NCBI GenBank assembly: GCA_016206385.1
Contig: JACQRS010000108.1
Location: 1 to 31,943 of the forward strand
DNA length: 31,943 nt
Source: Candidatus Rokuibacteriota bacterium
GTDB lineage: Bacteria; Methylomirabilota; Methylomirabilia; Rokubacteriales; CSP1-6
Direction of reading: 5' to 3'
Position numbers and translations under genes: made by a program. Every line of letters begins with the position of its first letter. Positions within the stretch are counted from its first letter, which is position 1. Below, piece after piece: positions 16,384 to 23,514 of the stretch. Below the pieces are notes generated by a model. That model worked only from the letters and a program-made list of their open reading frames with translations. It had not been told where the DNA came from and made no database searches.

Positions 16384-16421
16384 CCCGGGTAATTCGCGAA
16401 GGCCTTCGCGAATTACCCGGG
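16384..16421. repeat. Perfect 38-bp palindrome
   Basis: The arm cccgggtaattcgcgaagg (16384-16402) is followed immediately by its exact reverse complement (16403-16421), with no spacer and no mismatch. It starts at the base after the stop codon of the cupin gene. It lacks a following T-tract, so it is not a textbook intrinsic terminator, though the RNA could still fold. Each arm resembles the gttcgNNaatagtccggg motif at 14011 and 16658 at about 13 of 18 positions, so the palindrome may be two inverted copies of that repeat joined back to back. Confidence 0.85.
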
Positions 16422-16449
16422 GAATGACCAAATCCCAATGACCAATTAC

Positions 16450-16478
16450 CAAAAAAGAAGATCGTGCACGTGTGTAGT
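16450..16478 (+). repeat. 29-base direct repeat, unit A
   Basis: The 29-base unit begins caaaaaagaagatcgtgcac and recurs at 16621-16649 with one difference out of 29. The two units stand in the same orientation 171 bases apart and enclose an acgcaaagacgccaag-family element. Such bracketing could mark a repeat inserted into another repeat. Confidence 0.8.
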
Positions 16479-16620
16479 GCCGGGAGGGTTTAGTGGCGAG
16501 CTTGGCGATCTTCGCGAGAGATCCGGACCCCGGACCCGGCCTCACGCAAAGCCGCCAATCCGCCTGCGGCGGAAAAGGAATACGCAGCGCGGTACGGGCC
16601 GCACCCAAACAGCATCTTCT

Positions 16621-16649
16621 CAAAAAAGAAGATCGTGCACGTTTGTAGT
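16621..16649 (+). repeat. 29-base direct repeat, unit B
   Basis: This is the second copy of the unit at 16450-16478 and differs from it at one position near its end. It is followed directly by gttcgtgaatagtccggg (16658-16675), and the ATG of the next gene is about 20 bases further on. Confidence 0.8.
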
Positions 16650-16696
16650 ACAGGGTTGTTCGTGAATAGTCCGGGTTCACGGGGTGGGCAATAAAG

Positions 16697-17797
16697 ATGC
16701 AGACGGTCCCGGTCGTCATCCTCAACTACAACGGCGAGCGCCTGCTCCCCGATTGCCTGGACAGCCTCCAGGCGCAGGAGTACCCGGGAACAGAGGTCTG
16801 GGTGGTGGACAACGGATCCACCGATGCCTCCCTGGATCTCGTGCGGGACAAATACCCATGGGTCAAGGTGATCCCCCTGGGCCGAAACTACGGGGTCGCC
16901 AAGGGCTACAATCTCGGGCTTGGGGAGATCCTGAAGGACGAGCGCATCCAGTATTTCGCCACGCTGAATAACGACACCAAGCTGAGCCCCGGCTGGCTGG
17001 GCGCCCTCGTCGAGGTGATGGAGCGGCACCCGCAGGCGGGAACGGTGACCTCCAAGACGGTGTTCTTCTACGAACCGAACAAGATTGACACCACGGGGGT
17101 CCTGCTCTATCGCGACGGGAGCAGCCAGGGGCGGGGGCACCTGGAGATTGACCACGGGCAGTTCGAGGAGGTGGAAGAGGTCTTCGGGGCGTCGCTGGTG
17201 GCCGCCCTGGTCCGCCGGAAGGCCTGGGAGGACGCGGGAGGATTCGAGAATATCTTCTTCGCCTACAACGAAGAGGTGGATCTCAACTGGCGGATGCGGC
17301 TCCGGGGGTGGAAATCGTACTACGCGCCGAAGGCCGTGGCCTACCACGTGCACTCGGCGCATTTCGTCTCGTACTCCCCTATCAAGGTCTACTTCACGGA
17401 GCGGAATCGCATCTGGCACGTGATCCGGAATTTCCCCATGCCCCTCCTGGTGCGTTCGCCATACTATACCGCCGTGCGCTACTGGACGCTGGGCCGGGGA
17501 ATGGCCGGCAAGCGTGGGGCCGCGGCCAAGGTGGCGGAGCGAACCTCCAAGGCGACCATCGCCATCACTCTGCTGAAAGCCTGGGGGGTAGCCCTGGCCC
17601 TCTCTCCTCTGTTCTGGGCAAAGCGCATCGTCAATCAATGGTGCCGGACGGTCCCGTGGCGCGAGGTGGAGGAGTGGCACCGGCGGTACGGGGTGGATGT
17701 GGAGACGCTGACCCTGATGAATCGCGATCGCCTGGATCACGCGCGTCCCAACGAGTCGCTTTCAGGTTCGGGCCTGGGGCCTGCGCCAGGGAAATGA
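16697..17797 (+). CDS. Glycosyltransferase family 2, rhamnosyltransferase-like
   Basis: This 366-residue protein has a GT-A fold with VVILNYNGE at 6-14, VVDNGSTD at 36-43, LNNDTKLSPGW at 90-100 (metal site NND) and EEVDLNWRMRLRGWK at 192-206. The last is the acidic catalytic segment typical of WsaE/WbbL-type rhamnosyl- and related transferases. A hydrophobic stretch near 280-310 may sit against the membrane. It would add a sugar to the lipid-linked glycan at the cytoplasmic face. It opens the cassette that runs to about 20994 and follows the repeat island, so it probably has its own upstream signals, though I see no clear promoter. Confidence 0.86.
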   Translation: MQTVPVVILNYNGERLLPDCLDSLQAQEYPGTEVWVVDNGSTDASLDLVRDKYPWVKVIPLGRNYGVAKGYNLGLGEILKDERIQYFATLNNDTKLSPGWLGALVEVMERHPQAGTVTSKTVFFYEPNKIDTTGVLLYRDGSSQGRGHLEIDHGQFEEVEEVFGASLVAALVRRKAWEDAGGFENIFFAYNEEVDLNWRMRLRGWKSYYAPKAVAYHVHSAHFVSYSPIKVYFTERNRIWHVIRNFPMPLLVRSPYYTAVRYWTLGRGMAGKRGAAAKVAERTSKATIAITLLKAWGVALALSPLFWAKRIVNQWCRTVPWREVEEWHRRYGVDVETLTLMNRDRLDHARPNESLSGSGLGPAPGK

Positions 17798-17819
17798 TCC
17801 GACGACACCGGAGGGTGGC

Positions 17820-19034
17820 ATGAGGGCGGGACGTCCCCTGCGCATCGTCAAGATCACGCCCATGCCGTTCTTCGTGGACGCGGGTGGGTGCGTTCGGGTG
17901 CTGGAGGAGGCCCGGGCGCTGGAGCGGGCGGGGCACCGGGTGGTCATCTGCACGTACAACATGGGACGCGACCTGCCCGGCCTGGAGATCGTCCGGGTCC
18001 CGCGGGCCATCCCACAGTATGGTCCAGCGGACCTGGCCCTCACCCCTCGGAAGCTCCTGGTAAAGCTTGGACTGGACATCGCCCTGCTGGCGACAGCCCT
18101 GCGGGTCGCGCGGGCCGTCCGGGCAGACTGCCTGCACGCCCACCTCGACGACGGGGCGCTGCTCGGGCTGATCCTGTCCCGACTGCTTCGGACGCCCATG
18201 ATCTACGATTGCCAGGGCAGTTATACCGCCACCCTCATCGGCGATGGATCGCTTCGGCCGAGATCGCTTGCGGCCCGCCTGAGGGTGTCGGCCGAACGGA
18301 TCGTAGCACGGGCCTGCCCCCTGGTGGTTACGAGTGCGCCCCACACCGCCGAGCACCTGATTCGAGAGGTGGGGATAGAGCCGACGCGGATCCGCGTGCT
18401 GCTGGACCGGATCAACACGGACCTCTTCCAGCCGGGGTTGGCGCCGGCCGGCCTGCGGGAGCGTCTGGCGATCCCGCCCGAAGCCGCCGTCGTCGTATAC
18501 CTGGGCATGTTGCGCGAGTCATACGGCATTGACTTGCTGCTCTCGGCGGCGCGGGCCGTTGCCGCCCGGATGCCGCACGCGCATTTTCTCCTGATGGGCT
18601 ACCCCAACGTGGAGCACTACCGGGCCAGGGCCGAGGCCCTGGGGCTGAACGGGCGGGTCACCTTTACGGGGGCGGTGAACTACTTCGAATCGCCCGCCTA
18701 CCTCGCCCTGGGGGATGTGGCGGTGGCACCGAAGCCGCCCACGCAGGGTGGCGCCAACTCGAAGGTCTTGAACTACATGGCCATGGGCCTTCCGGTGGTC
18801 GCATTCGACGATCCCCTCAACCGAAAAATGCTGGGCGATCTCGGCGTGTTTGCCGTCCCGGGAAGCGCGGCCTCGCTTGCCGAGGGCCTGCTGCACCTCC
18901 TGGCGCAGCCGGATCGCGGCCGAGAGATCGGCCGCGCGCTACGAGACCTGGTGGTCAAGGAATTCGCATGGGCGGATGGGGCCCGCGAGCTGCACGGGGC
19001 CTATGCGGCCGCCGGGGTGCGGGTTGACCGATGA
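17820..19034 (+). CDS. Glycosyltransferase family 4
   Basis: The 404-residue GT-B protein starts at ATG 17820 behind ccggagggtggc. The N-terminal half has a DAGGCVRVLEEARAL acceptor-side loop (20-34). The C-terminal half has YLGMLRESYGIDLLL (227-241) and NSKVLNYMAMGLPVVAF (313-329). In GT4 enzymes the last motif usually reads K-x-x-E-Y-M-A; here Asn (N318) stands where the nucleotide-contacting Glu is expected. Activity is still likely because the surrounding helix is conserved, but the donor contact may differ. Its stop overlaps the start of the methyltransferase gene by four bases. Confidence 0.85.
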   Translation: MRAGRPLRIVKITPMPFFVDAGGCVRVLEEARALERAGHRVVICTYNMGRDLPGLEIVRVPRAIPQYGPADLALTPRKLLVKLGLDIALLATALRVARAVRADCLHAHLDDGALLGLILSRLLRTPMIYDCQGSYTATLIGDGSLRPRSLAARLRVSAERIVARACPLVVTSAPHTAEHLIREVGIEPTRIRVLLDRINTDLFQPGLAPAGLRERLAIPPEAAVVVYLGMLRESYGIDLLLSAARAVAARMPHAHFLLMGYPNVEHYRARAEALGLNGRVTFTGAVNYFESPAYLALGDVAVAPKPPTQGGANSKVLNYMAMGLPVVAFDDPLNRKMLGDLGVFAVPGSAASLAEGLLHLLAQPDRGREIGRALRDLVVKEFAWADGARELHGAYAAAGVRVDR

Positions 19035-19978
19035 TGTCTGGCTTTGAGAAGCGGCTGGATGACGCAGCGGTCACACCGGATCCGGGTATGGTAGCGGTGC
19101 CCTGTGTGGTGTGCGGGACGTCGGAGGCCCTGCCCCTGTTCGTTCGTCCCGACCTGATGATGGGATTGCCGGGAAAGTTCCGGTTCGTCCGATGCCGGCG
19201 CTGCGGTTTCGAGTACCTGAACCCGCGGCCGGCCGAGATCGGGGCTTGGTACCCCCCACAGTATACCGATTGTCTCGCGAACAGTTCGCTCTCCATCCTG
19301 GCGCGCTGGCGCCTCCGGCGGCGGGCCGCCTGGGCACACGAAGCGGTTCGGGGTACCACCGGTCGGGTCCTTGAGATCGGATGCGGGGACGGCGGGTTCC
19401 TGCAAGAGCTGCGCAACCTGGGCATGGACGCTGAGGGGCTGGACTTCAGCCCGACGGCCGTAGGGCTCGCCCGGCGGCGCGGACTCCAGGTCCAGCAGGG
19501 GTCGGTGGAAGATGCCGGCTATCCCGCGGAGTGCTTCGATCTCGTGGTGATGCGCCACGTGCTCGAACACCTGAGGAACCCGGCTGCCGCACTCGGAATC
19601 GTGCGGGGATGGCTCAGACCAGGCGGACACGTAATGATCGAGGTCCCCAACTGGGATTCTCTCCAGCGACGGGTGTTTGGGCGATTCTGGCACGGGTATG
19701 ATTCGCCGCGCCACTTCTTTGCATTTGCCCCCAAGGATCTTGAGACGTTATTCGGGGTGTGTGGATTCCGGGTGGTGTGGCTGCGCCAGCTCTTCTGCCC
19801 TGGCTCGTGGGTGAACAGCTTCCAGAGCCTGGCAGCCGGGTGGGGGTTCACGCGGCCCGGGTGGGGGACCCGTCCCGCACGAGTCGGGCCGGTTACGTTC
19901 GCCCTGTACCTCCCGGCCCTGGCCGAGGTCGTCCTGCGGCGGGCGGGCATCATGGTCGCGCTGGCGACACGACAATGA
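19031..19978 (+). CDS. Class I SAM methyltransferase with N-terminal zinc ribbon (copy 1 of pair)
   Basis: This 315-residue protein has an N-terminal four-cysteine ribbon (C25, C28, C55, C58, in RCRRCGFEYLNPRP). A SAM-binding domain with VLEIGCGDGGFL follows, then VMRHVLEHL and IEVPNWDSLQRR. The family methylates diverse small molecules, often glycans or lipids, and the substrate here is unknown. It is closely similar in layout and motifs to the protein encoded at 26450. Both genes are followed by a flippase-like membrane protein with a 4-base ATGA overlap, so this two-gene unit is present twice. Confidence 0.85.
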   Translation: MMSGFEKRLDDAAVTPDPGMVAVPCVVCGTSEALPLFVRPDLMMGLPGKFRFVRCRRCGFEYLNPRPAEIGAWYPPQYTDCLANSSLSILARWRLRRRAAWAHEAVRGTTGRVLEIGCGDGGFLQELRNLGMDAEGLDFSPTAVGLARRRGLQVQQGSVEDAGYPAECFDLVVMRHVLEHLRNPAAALGIVRGWLRPGGHVMIEVPNWDSLQRRVFGRFWHGYDSPRHFFAFAPKDLETLFGVCGFRVVWLRQLFCPGSWVNSFQSLAAGWGFTRPGWGTRPARVGPVTFALYLPALAEVVLRRAGIMVALATRQ

Positions 19979-20994
19979 GCGAGAACCAAGCATCGGACGT
20001 GGGGAAGGGTCGGGTGCACTGGTCGCGAGCGATAAAGATCGCTCTCAGCGCGGTGATGTTCGTCCTCATCTTTATGCACGTCGGATGGGCACGCCTCGTG
20101 GGCGAACTGAGGGAGCTTTCGGTCTTCACCCTGGTGGTTTCCGTGGGGATCGCCAGCGCCGGTACGATCCTCAGTATCGGGAAATGGCAGACTATCCTGC
20201 GCGCCCAGGGATTCGTGGTTCCATTCCGGCGCCTGCTCCGCATCTACTTCGTCTGCTGGTTCTTCAGCATGGTCACCATCGGGGGAGCGGGGGGGTACGT
20301 GTACCGGGTCTGGGCGCTCAGCCGCGACACGAAAAGCACGGGGGTGGCGGGTGCCACGCTCGTGGTGGATCGCATCGCCGACCTGGCGGGCGCGACCCTC
20401 TTGGTCATTGCCGGCCTGGGGATCACCGCCCCGATGTTCGGGGCCTGGCAGGTGGCGCTAGGCGCGATTGGCCTGGCCGTGCTGTTCGCCGTGGCCGGAT
20501 ACGTTCTCCTGGGCGGCGGGAGCGGCCACGTGTTCGGTCTCGCCCGCTTCCTGCCGGCCGCCTGGGGGAGGCGATTGGCACGGGTCGCGGAGGACTTCGG
20601 GACCTCGGCAAATCGGACGGGTCGATCCGGCTCCCTGTGGTGTCGAATCCTGGTGCTGTCAGTCGCCTTCCATCTTTCGACCGTTTTCCTGAATTACACG
20701 GTCGCGGACCTCCAGGGATGGAACGTTCCCTGGCGATACTTCTTTGCCTTCATCCCCCTGGTGGGGTTGGTGAGCCTCCTGCCGCTCACGGTCAACGGCA
20801 TCGGGTTGAACCAGTGGCTGTACGTGTATCTGTTTTCCGGGGTCGGCCTGGGCCCGCAGCGGGCCCTGCTGCTCTCGCTGCTGATCTTGGCCATCACCGT
20901 GACGTGGGGGCTGGTGGGAGGGGTCGTGTACGCCCTGACGGCGGAGCCGGCCGCCGACCCCGTCCCCGTGTCCGAACTGGAGCGGCCGTGGTGA
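19975..20994 (+). CDS. Flippase-like integral membrane protein (LPG synthase TM-domain family), copy 1
   Basis: The start at ATG 19975 in an ATGA overlap gives 339 residues with about eight membrane spans. Landmarks are GGAGGYVYRVWALS, LVVDRIADL and LLPLTVNGIGLNQW, characteristic of the lysylphosphatidylglycerol-synthase transmembrane/AglD family (UPF0104). Members lacking the soluble synthase domain, like this one, are found in glycan clusters and are thought to move or protect lipid-linked intermediates. That role is not proven. The protein resembles the one at 27403 in the same motifs. No Wzx or ABC exporter is visible in the window, so it is the nearest candidate for lipid-linked sugar translocation. 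Confidence 0.82.
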   Translation: MSENQASDVGKGRVHWSRAIKIALSAVMFVLIFMHVGWARLVGELRELSVFTLVVSVGIASAGTILSIGKWQTILRAQGFVVPFRRLLRIYFVCWFFSMVTIGGAGGYVYRVWALSRDTKSTGVAGATLVVDRIADLAGATLLVIAGLGITAPMFGAWQVALGAIGLAVLFAVAGYVLLGGGSGHVFGLARFLPAAWGRRLARVAEDFGTSANRTGRSGSLWCRILVLSVAFHLSTVFLNYTVADLQGWNVPWRYFFAFIPLVGLVSLLPLTVNGIGLNQWLYVYLFSGVGLGPQRALLLSLLILAITVTWGLVGGVVYALTAEPAADPVPVSELERPW

Positions 20995-21069
20995 GCGGAT
21001 GGAGAGGGTGTCCCGGCGTTGACTCTTAACGTCACCGTAATTCTGGCCAGAAGGACTTGGGGTTTCCAG

Positions 21070-21312
21070 ATGAATGCGATCATCCTCAGCCTGAAGCGAC
21101 TCTGGGCATGGTGGAAGCGCGTAGCCGAGATCATCGGGACGTTCCAGGCGCGCGTGCTCCTGACCGTGCTCTACTTCATCCTCCTGGCCCCCCTGGCCCT
21201 CCCCTTGCGGCTGTTCGGCGATCCGATCCGCCGGCGTCCCACGGGCCCCACCTTCTGGATCCCGCGGTCGGCCCGGCCGGCATCCCTTGAAGAGGCCCAG
21301 CGCCAACACTAA
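21070..21312 (+). CDS. Small single-span membrane protein upstream of carbamoyltransferase
   Basis: The frame encodes 80 residues from ATG 21070; an upstream TTG (21019) would lengthen it. It has a basic, tryptophan-rich start (LKRLWAWWKRV), one membrane helix (VLLTVLYFILLAPLALPL) and a proline- and arginine-rich cytoplasmic-type tail. I do not recognise a named family. Its position just before a carbamoyltransferase and near two DUF5989 genes, also short membrane proteins, suggests an accessory role in that module. The same-strand position, high G+C codon use and defined topology argue for a real gene. Confidence 0.6.
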   Translation: MNAIILSLKRLWAWWKRVAEIIGTFQARVLLTVLYFILLAPLALPLRLFGDPIRRRPTGPTFWIPRSARPASLEEAQRQH

Positions 21313-21490
21313 ACCCAAACATTGCGGTTGGACCGCAAAGGACGCAAAGCACGCAGAGAACCCCCCTGATATTTCTCGGTCCTGGGAGCCGAAATCCGAG
21401 AGGGAGTCCCGAAGATTGTGGGTAGTCATATTTTTTGGATTTGGTGAGTTGAGGCTGCCCTTTGCGGTCTCTGCGCCCTCTGCGGTGAAA
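21312..21490. repeat. Dispersed intergenic repeat, 'acgcaaagacgccaag' family, copy with outer inverted arms
   Basis: The left part reads aacccaaacattgcggtt (21312-21329), then accgcaaaggacgcaaagc and acgcagagaa. The right part tttgcggtctctgcgccctc (21461-21480) and tgcggtgaaa is an approximate reverse complement of the left part, with about 100 bases between that include an A/T-rich stretch. The first 18 bases match 10947-10964 except for two positions. The element occupies most of the gap before the carbamoyltransferase ATG at 21504, leaving no clear Shine-Dalgarno site there. Confidence 0.7.
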
Positions 21491-21503
21491 TATTTGAGCT
21501 AAA

Positions 21504-23288
21504 ATGAACATTCTTGGAATCTCCTGCTTCTATCATGATGCCGCGGCTGCCCTGGTACGGGACGGCGAGGTGGTCGCCGCGGCCGAGGAGGAGCGTTTCA
21601 GCCGGATCAAGCACGACTTCTCCTTTCCGCACCGGGCCATCGCCTTCTGCCTGGCCCAGGGTGGGATCACCTCCCGCGACCTGGATTACGTGATCTTCTA
21701 CGAGAAGCCCTTCGTCAAGTTCGAGCGGATCCTGAAGACCTGCCTGGCCACATTTCCGCGCTCCCGTCGTGTCTTTCGCGAGGCAATGGTCGTCTGGCTC
21801 AAGGACAAACTGTGGGTCCGCACCTTGATCCGGCAGACACTGGGGGTAGAGCCCTCGAAGATCCTTTTCTCCGAGCACCACCTTTCTCATGCCGCCAGCG
21901 CCTTCTACTGTTCCCCCTTCGAGGAGGCAGCCATCCTGACCGTGGACGGGGTCGGCGAGTGGACGACCGCTTCATACGGGGTCGGGAGGGATCGGGAGAT
22001 CTCGCTCCTGAAAGAGATTCACTTCCCGCACTCGCTGGGGATGCTCTACAGCGCCTTCACCGCGTACCTCGGCTTCGAGGTCAACGAGGGGGAGTACAAG
22101 GTGATGGGCATGGCCCCCTACGGCCGGCCACGCTACCTGGACGAGGTCTGGCGCCTCATCCGGATGGCCCCGGACGGCAGCTTCGCTTTGGACCTGGACT
22201 ATTTCTCCTACCACTACTCCCCGGAACGGACCTACAACGGGCGCTTCGAGAAGATGTTCGGACCTCCGCGCCCCCCATCCCTGCACTTCTTCACCCGGGA
22301 CACCGGCTTTCCGAGCTACTTCGGTCCCAGGCCGGCTGATTACGATCGGCTAGCCGAGATGAACCAGCACTACGCGGACGTGGCGGCCAGCATCCAAAGG
22401 GTCACCGAGGAAGTGCTCCTGTCCATGGCCCGCCACCTCCGGAAAGAGACGGGGATGAGGCGCCTCTGCCTGGCCGGGGGCGTGGCGCTCAACAGCGTCG
22501 CGAACGGTCGCATCCTGCGGGAGACCGGCTTCGAGGAATGCTATATCCAGCCTGCGGCGGGAGACGGCGGCGGGGCGGTGGGCGCCGCACTCTATGCCTA
22601 TCATGCCCTGCTGGGGAAGCCCCGCCAGTTCGTCATGGAGCATGCGGCGTGGGGGCAGGCCTGGACCCCGGGAGAGATCAGGGAGTTTCTCGAATCACGC
22701 GGGATCGCCCATCAGGAGGTTGGGAGCGAGGATGAACTGGTGAACCGCACCGCGGGATTGCTGGCCGGCGGCAAGGTGGTCGGCTGGTTCCAGGGGCGGT
22801 TCGAGTGGGGGCCGCGCGCGCTGGGCCAGCGGAGCATCCTGGCCGACCCCCGCCGCCCGGAGATGAAGGACATCGTGAACGTGAAGATCAAGTTCCGTGA
22901 GCCCTATCGCCCTTTCGCGCCCTCGGTACTGGCCGACCGGGCGGCGGAATACTTCGACCTGCCGGACGCCGATCGGCACTACCCGGCGCGCTTCATGCTG
23001 TACGTGGTGGACGTGCGGCCCGAGAAGACGCAGGCAGTCCCCGCGACAACGCACGTGGACGGCAGCGCCCGCCTTCAGACGGTTTCGTCCGAGTGGAACC
23101 CCCTTTACCACCAACTCATCCAGCGCTTCGGCGAGGTCACCGGAGTCCCCGTGGTCCTCAACACGTCCTTCAACCTCAAGGGGGAGCCGATCGTCGCCTC
23201 GCCGGCAGACGCCTTCAAGACCTTCGCCTCCAGCGGCATGGATGCCCTGGCGCTGGGACCGTTCATTGTCCGGAAGGAGTCACCCTGA
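21504..23288 (+). CDS. Carbamoyltransferase (NodU/CmcH/SxtI family)
   Basis: This 594-residue protein is of normal family length. It opens with NILGISCFYHDAAAAL and carries the metal-binding HHLSH (125-129), TVDGVGEW, LAGGVALNSVANGRI, FEWGPRALGQRSIL, YRPFAPSVL and the C-terminal NTSFNLKGEPIV. NodU-type enzymes use carbamoyl phosphate and ATP, through carbamoyl-adenylate, to carbamoylate a hydroxyl group on a sugar or secondary metabolite. In this locus the acceptor is probably a sugar of the surface glycan, or its lipid-linked precursor. One base separates its stop from the DUF5989 gene, so they are co-translated. Start ATG 21504 matches the usual family N-terminus. Confidence 0.93.
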   Translation: MNILGISCFYHDAAAALVRDGEVVAAAEEERFSRIKHDFSFPHRAIAFCLAQGGITSRDLDYVIFYEKPFVKFERILKTCLATFPRSRRVFREAMVVWLKDKLWVRTLIRQTLGVEPSKILFSEHHLSHAASAFYCSPFEEAAILTVDGVGEWTTASYGVGRDREISLLKEIHFPHSLGMLYSAFTAYLGFEVNEGEYKVMGMAPYGRPRYLDEVWRLIRMAPDGSFALDLDYFSYHYSPERTYNGRFEKMFGPPRPPSLHFFTRDTGFPSYFGPRPADYDRLAEMNQHYADVAASIQRVTEEVLLSMARHLRKETGMRRLCLAGGVALNSVANGRILRETGFEECYIQPAAGDGGGAVGAALYAYHALLGKPRQFVMEHAAWGQAWTPGEIREFLESRGIAHQEVGSEDELVNRTAGLLAGGKVVGWFQGRFEWGPRALGQRSILADPRRPEMKDIVNVKIKFREPYRPFAPSVLADRAAEYFDLPDADRHYPARFMLYVVDVRPEKTQAVPATTHVDGSARLQTVSSEWNPLYHQLIQRFGEVTGVPVVLNTSFNLKGEPIVASPADAFKTFASSGMDALALGPFIVRKESP

Positions 23289-23289
23289 G

Positions 23290-23469
23290 ATGCGCTGGCT
23301 CATTGGAATGGTGGACCGGTTCGGGGTGGCGGGGGAGCTGCTGGTCTTCCTCTGGGAACGGAAGCTCTGGTGGATGATTCCCATGGTGCTGGTCCTGCTG
23401 GCCTTCGGCCTCCTCTTGGTGCTGGCGCAGAGCTCGGCCATCGCGCCATTTATCTATACGCTGTTTTGA
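23290..23469 (+). CDS. DUF5989 family small membrane protein, copy 1
   Basis: This is a 59-residue protein. A polar amphipathic start (MRWLIGMVDRFGVAGEL) is followed by FLWERKLWWMIP and one membrane helix rich in Leu and Val, ending YTLF. This is the DUF5989 pattern of about 50-60 residues, usually encoded right beside NodU-type carbamoyltransferases; SxtK of saxitoxin clusters is, as I recall, of this kind. Function is unknown, possibly a membrane anchor or partner for the carbamoyltransferase. It starts one base after the carbamoyltransferase stop. A near-identical copy lies at 24807 (168 of 180 bases the same). Confidence 0.88.
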   Translation: MRWLIGMVDRFGVAGELLVFLWERKLWWMIPMVLVLLAFGLLLVLAQSSAIAPFIYTLF

Positions 23470-23514
23470 AGTCCGGGAGCAGGGATATTGCACAAGGGAT
23501 GGCTCGGGGGACGC

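Larger units (their letters stand above)
16384..16696. other. Intergenic repeat island, mosaic of several repeat families
   Basis: No gene is seen in these 313 bases. In order they hold: a perfect 38-bp palindrome (16384-16421); an inverted member of the attggtcatt family (16423-16450); a 29-base unit (16450-16478); an acgcaaagacgccaag-family member (16496-16558); the palindrome tccgcctgcggcgga (16559-16573); a second copy of the 29-base unit (16621-16649); and gttcgtgaatagtccggg (16658-16675). Almost every part has a relative in the islands at 13748, 10947, 21312 or 31415. Confidence 0.7.

Noticed and set aside
16384..16421. Palindrome as a standard intrinsic terminator
   Set aside because: There is no loop and no T-run after the second arm on either strand. 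A hairpin effect is possible but not the textbook signal.
21313..21503. A tRNA or small structured RNA in the gap before the carbamoyltransferase gene
   Set aside because: The inverted arms belong to the dispersed intergenic repeat family, and no cloverleaf or T-loop sequence is visible.
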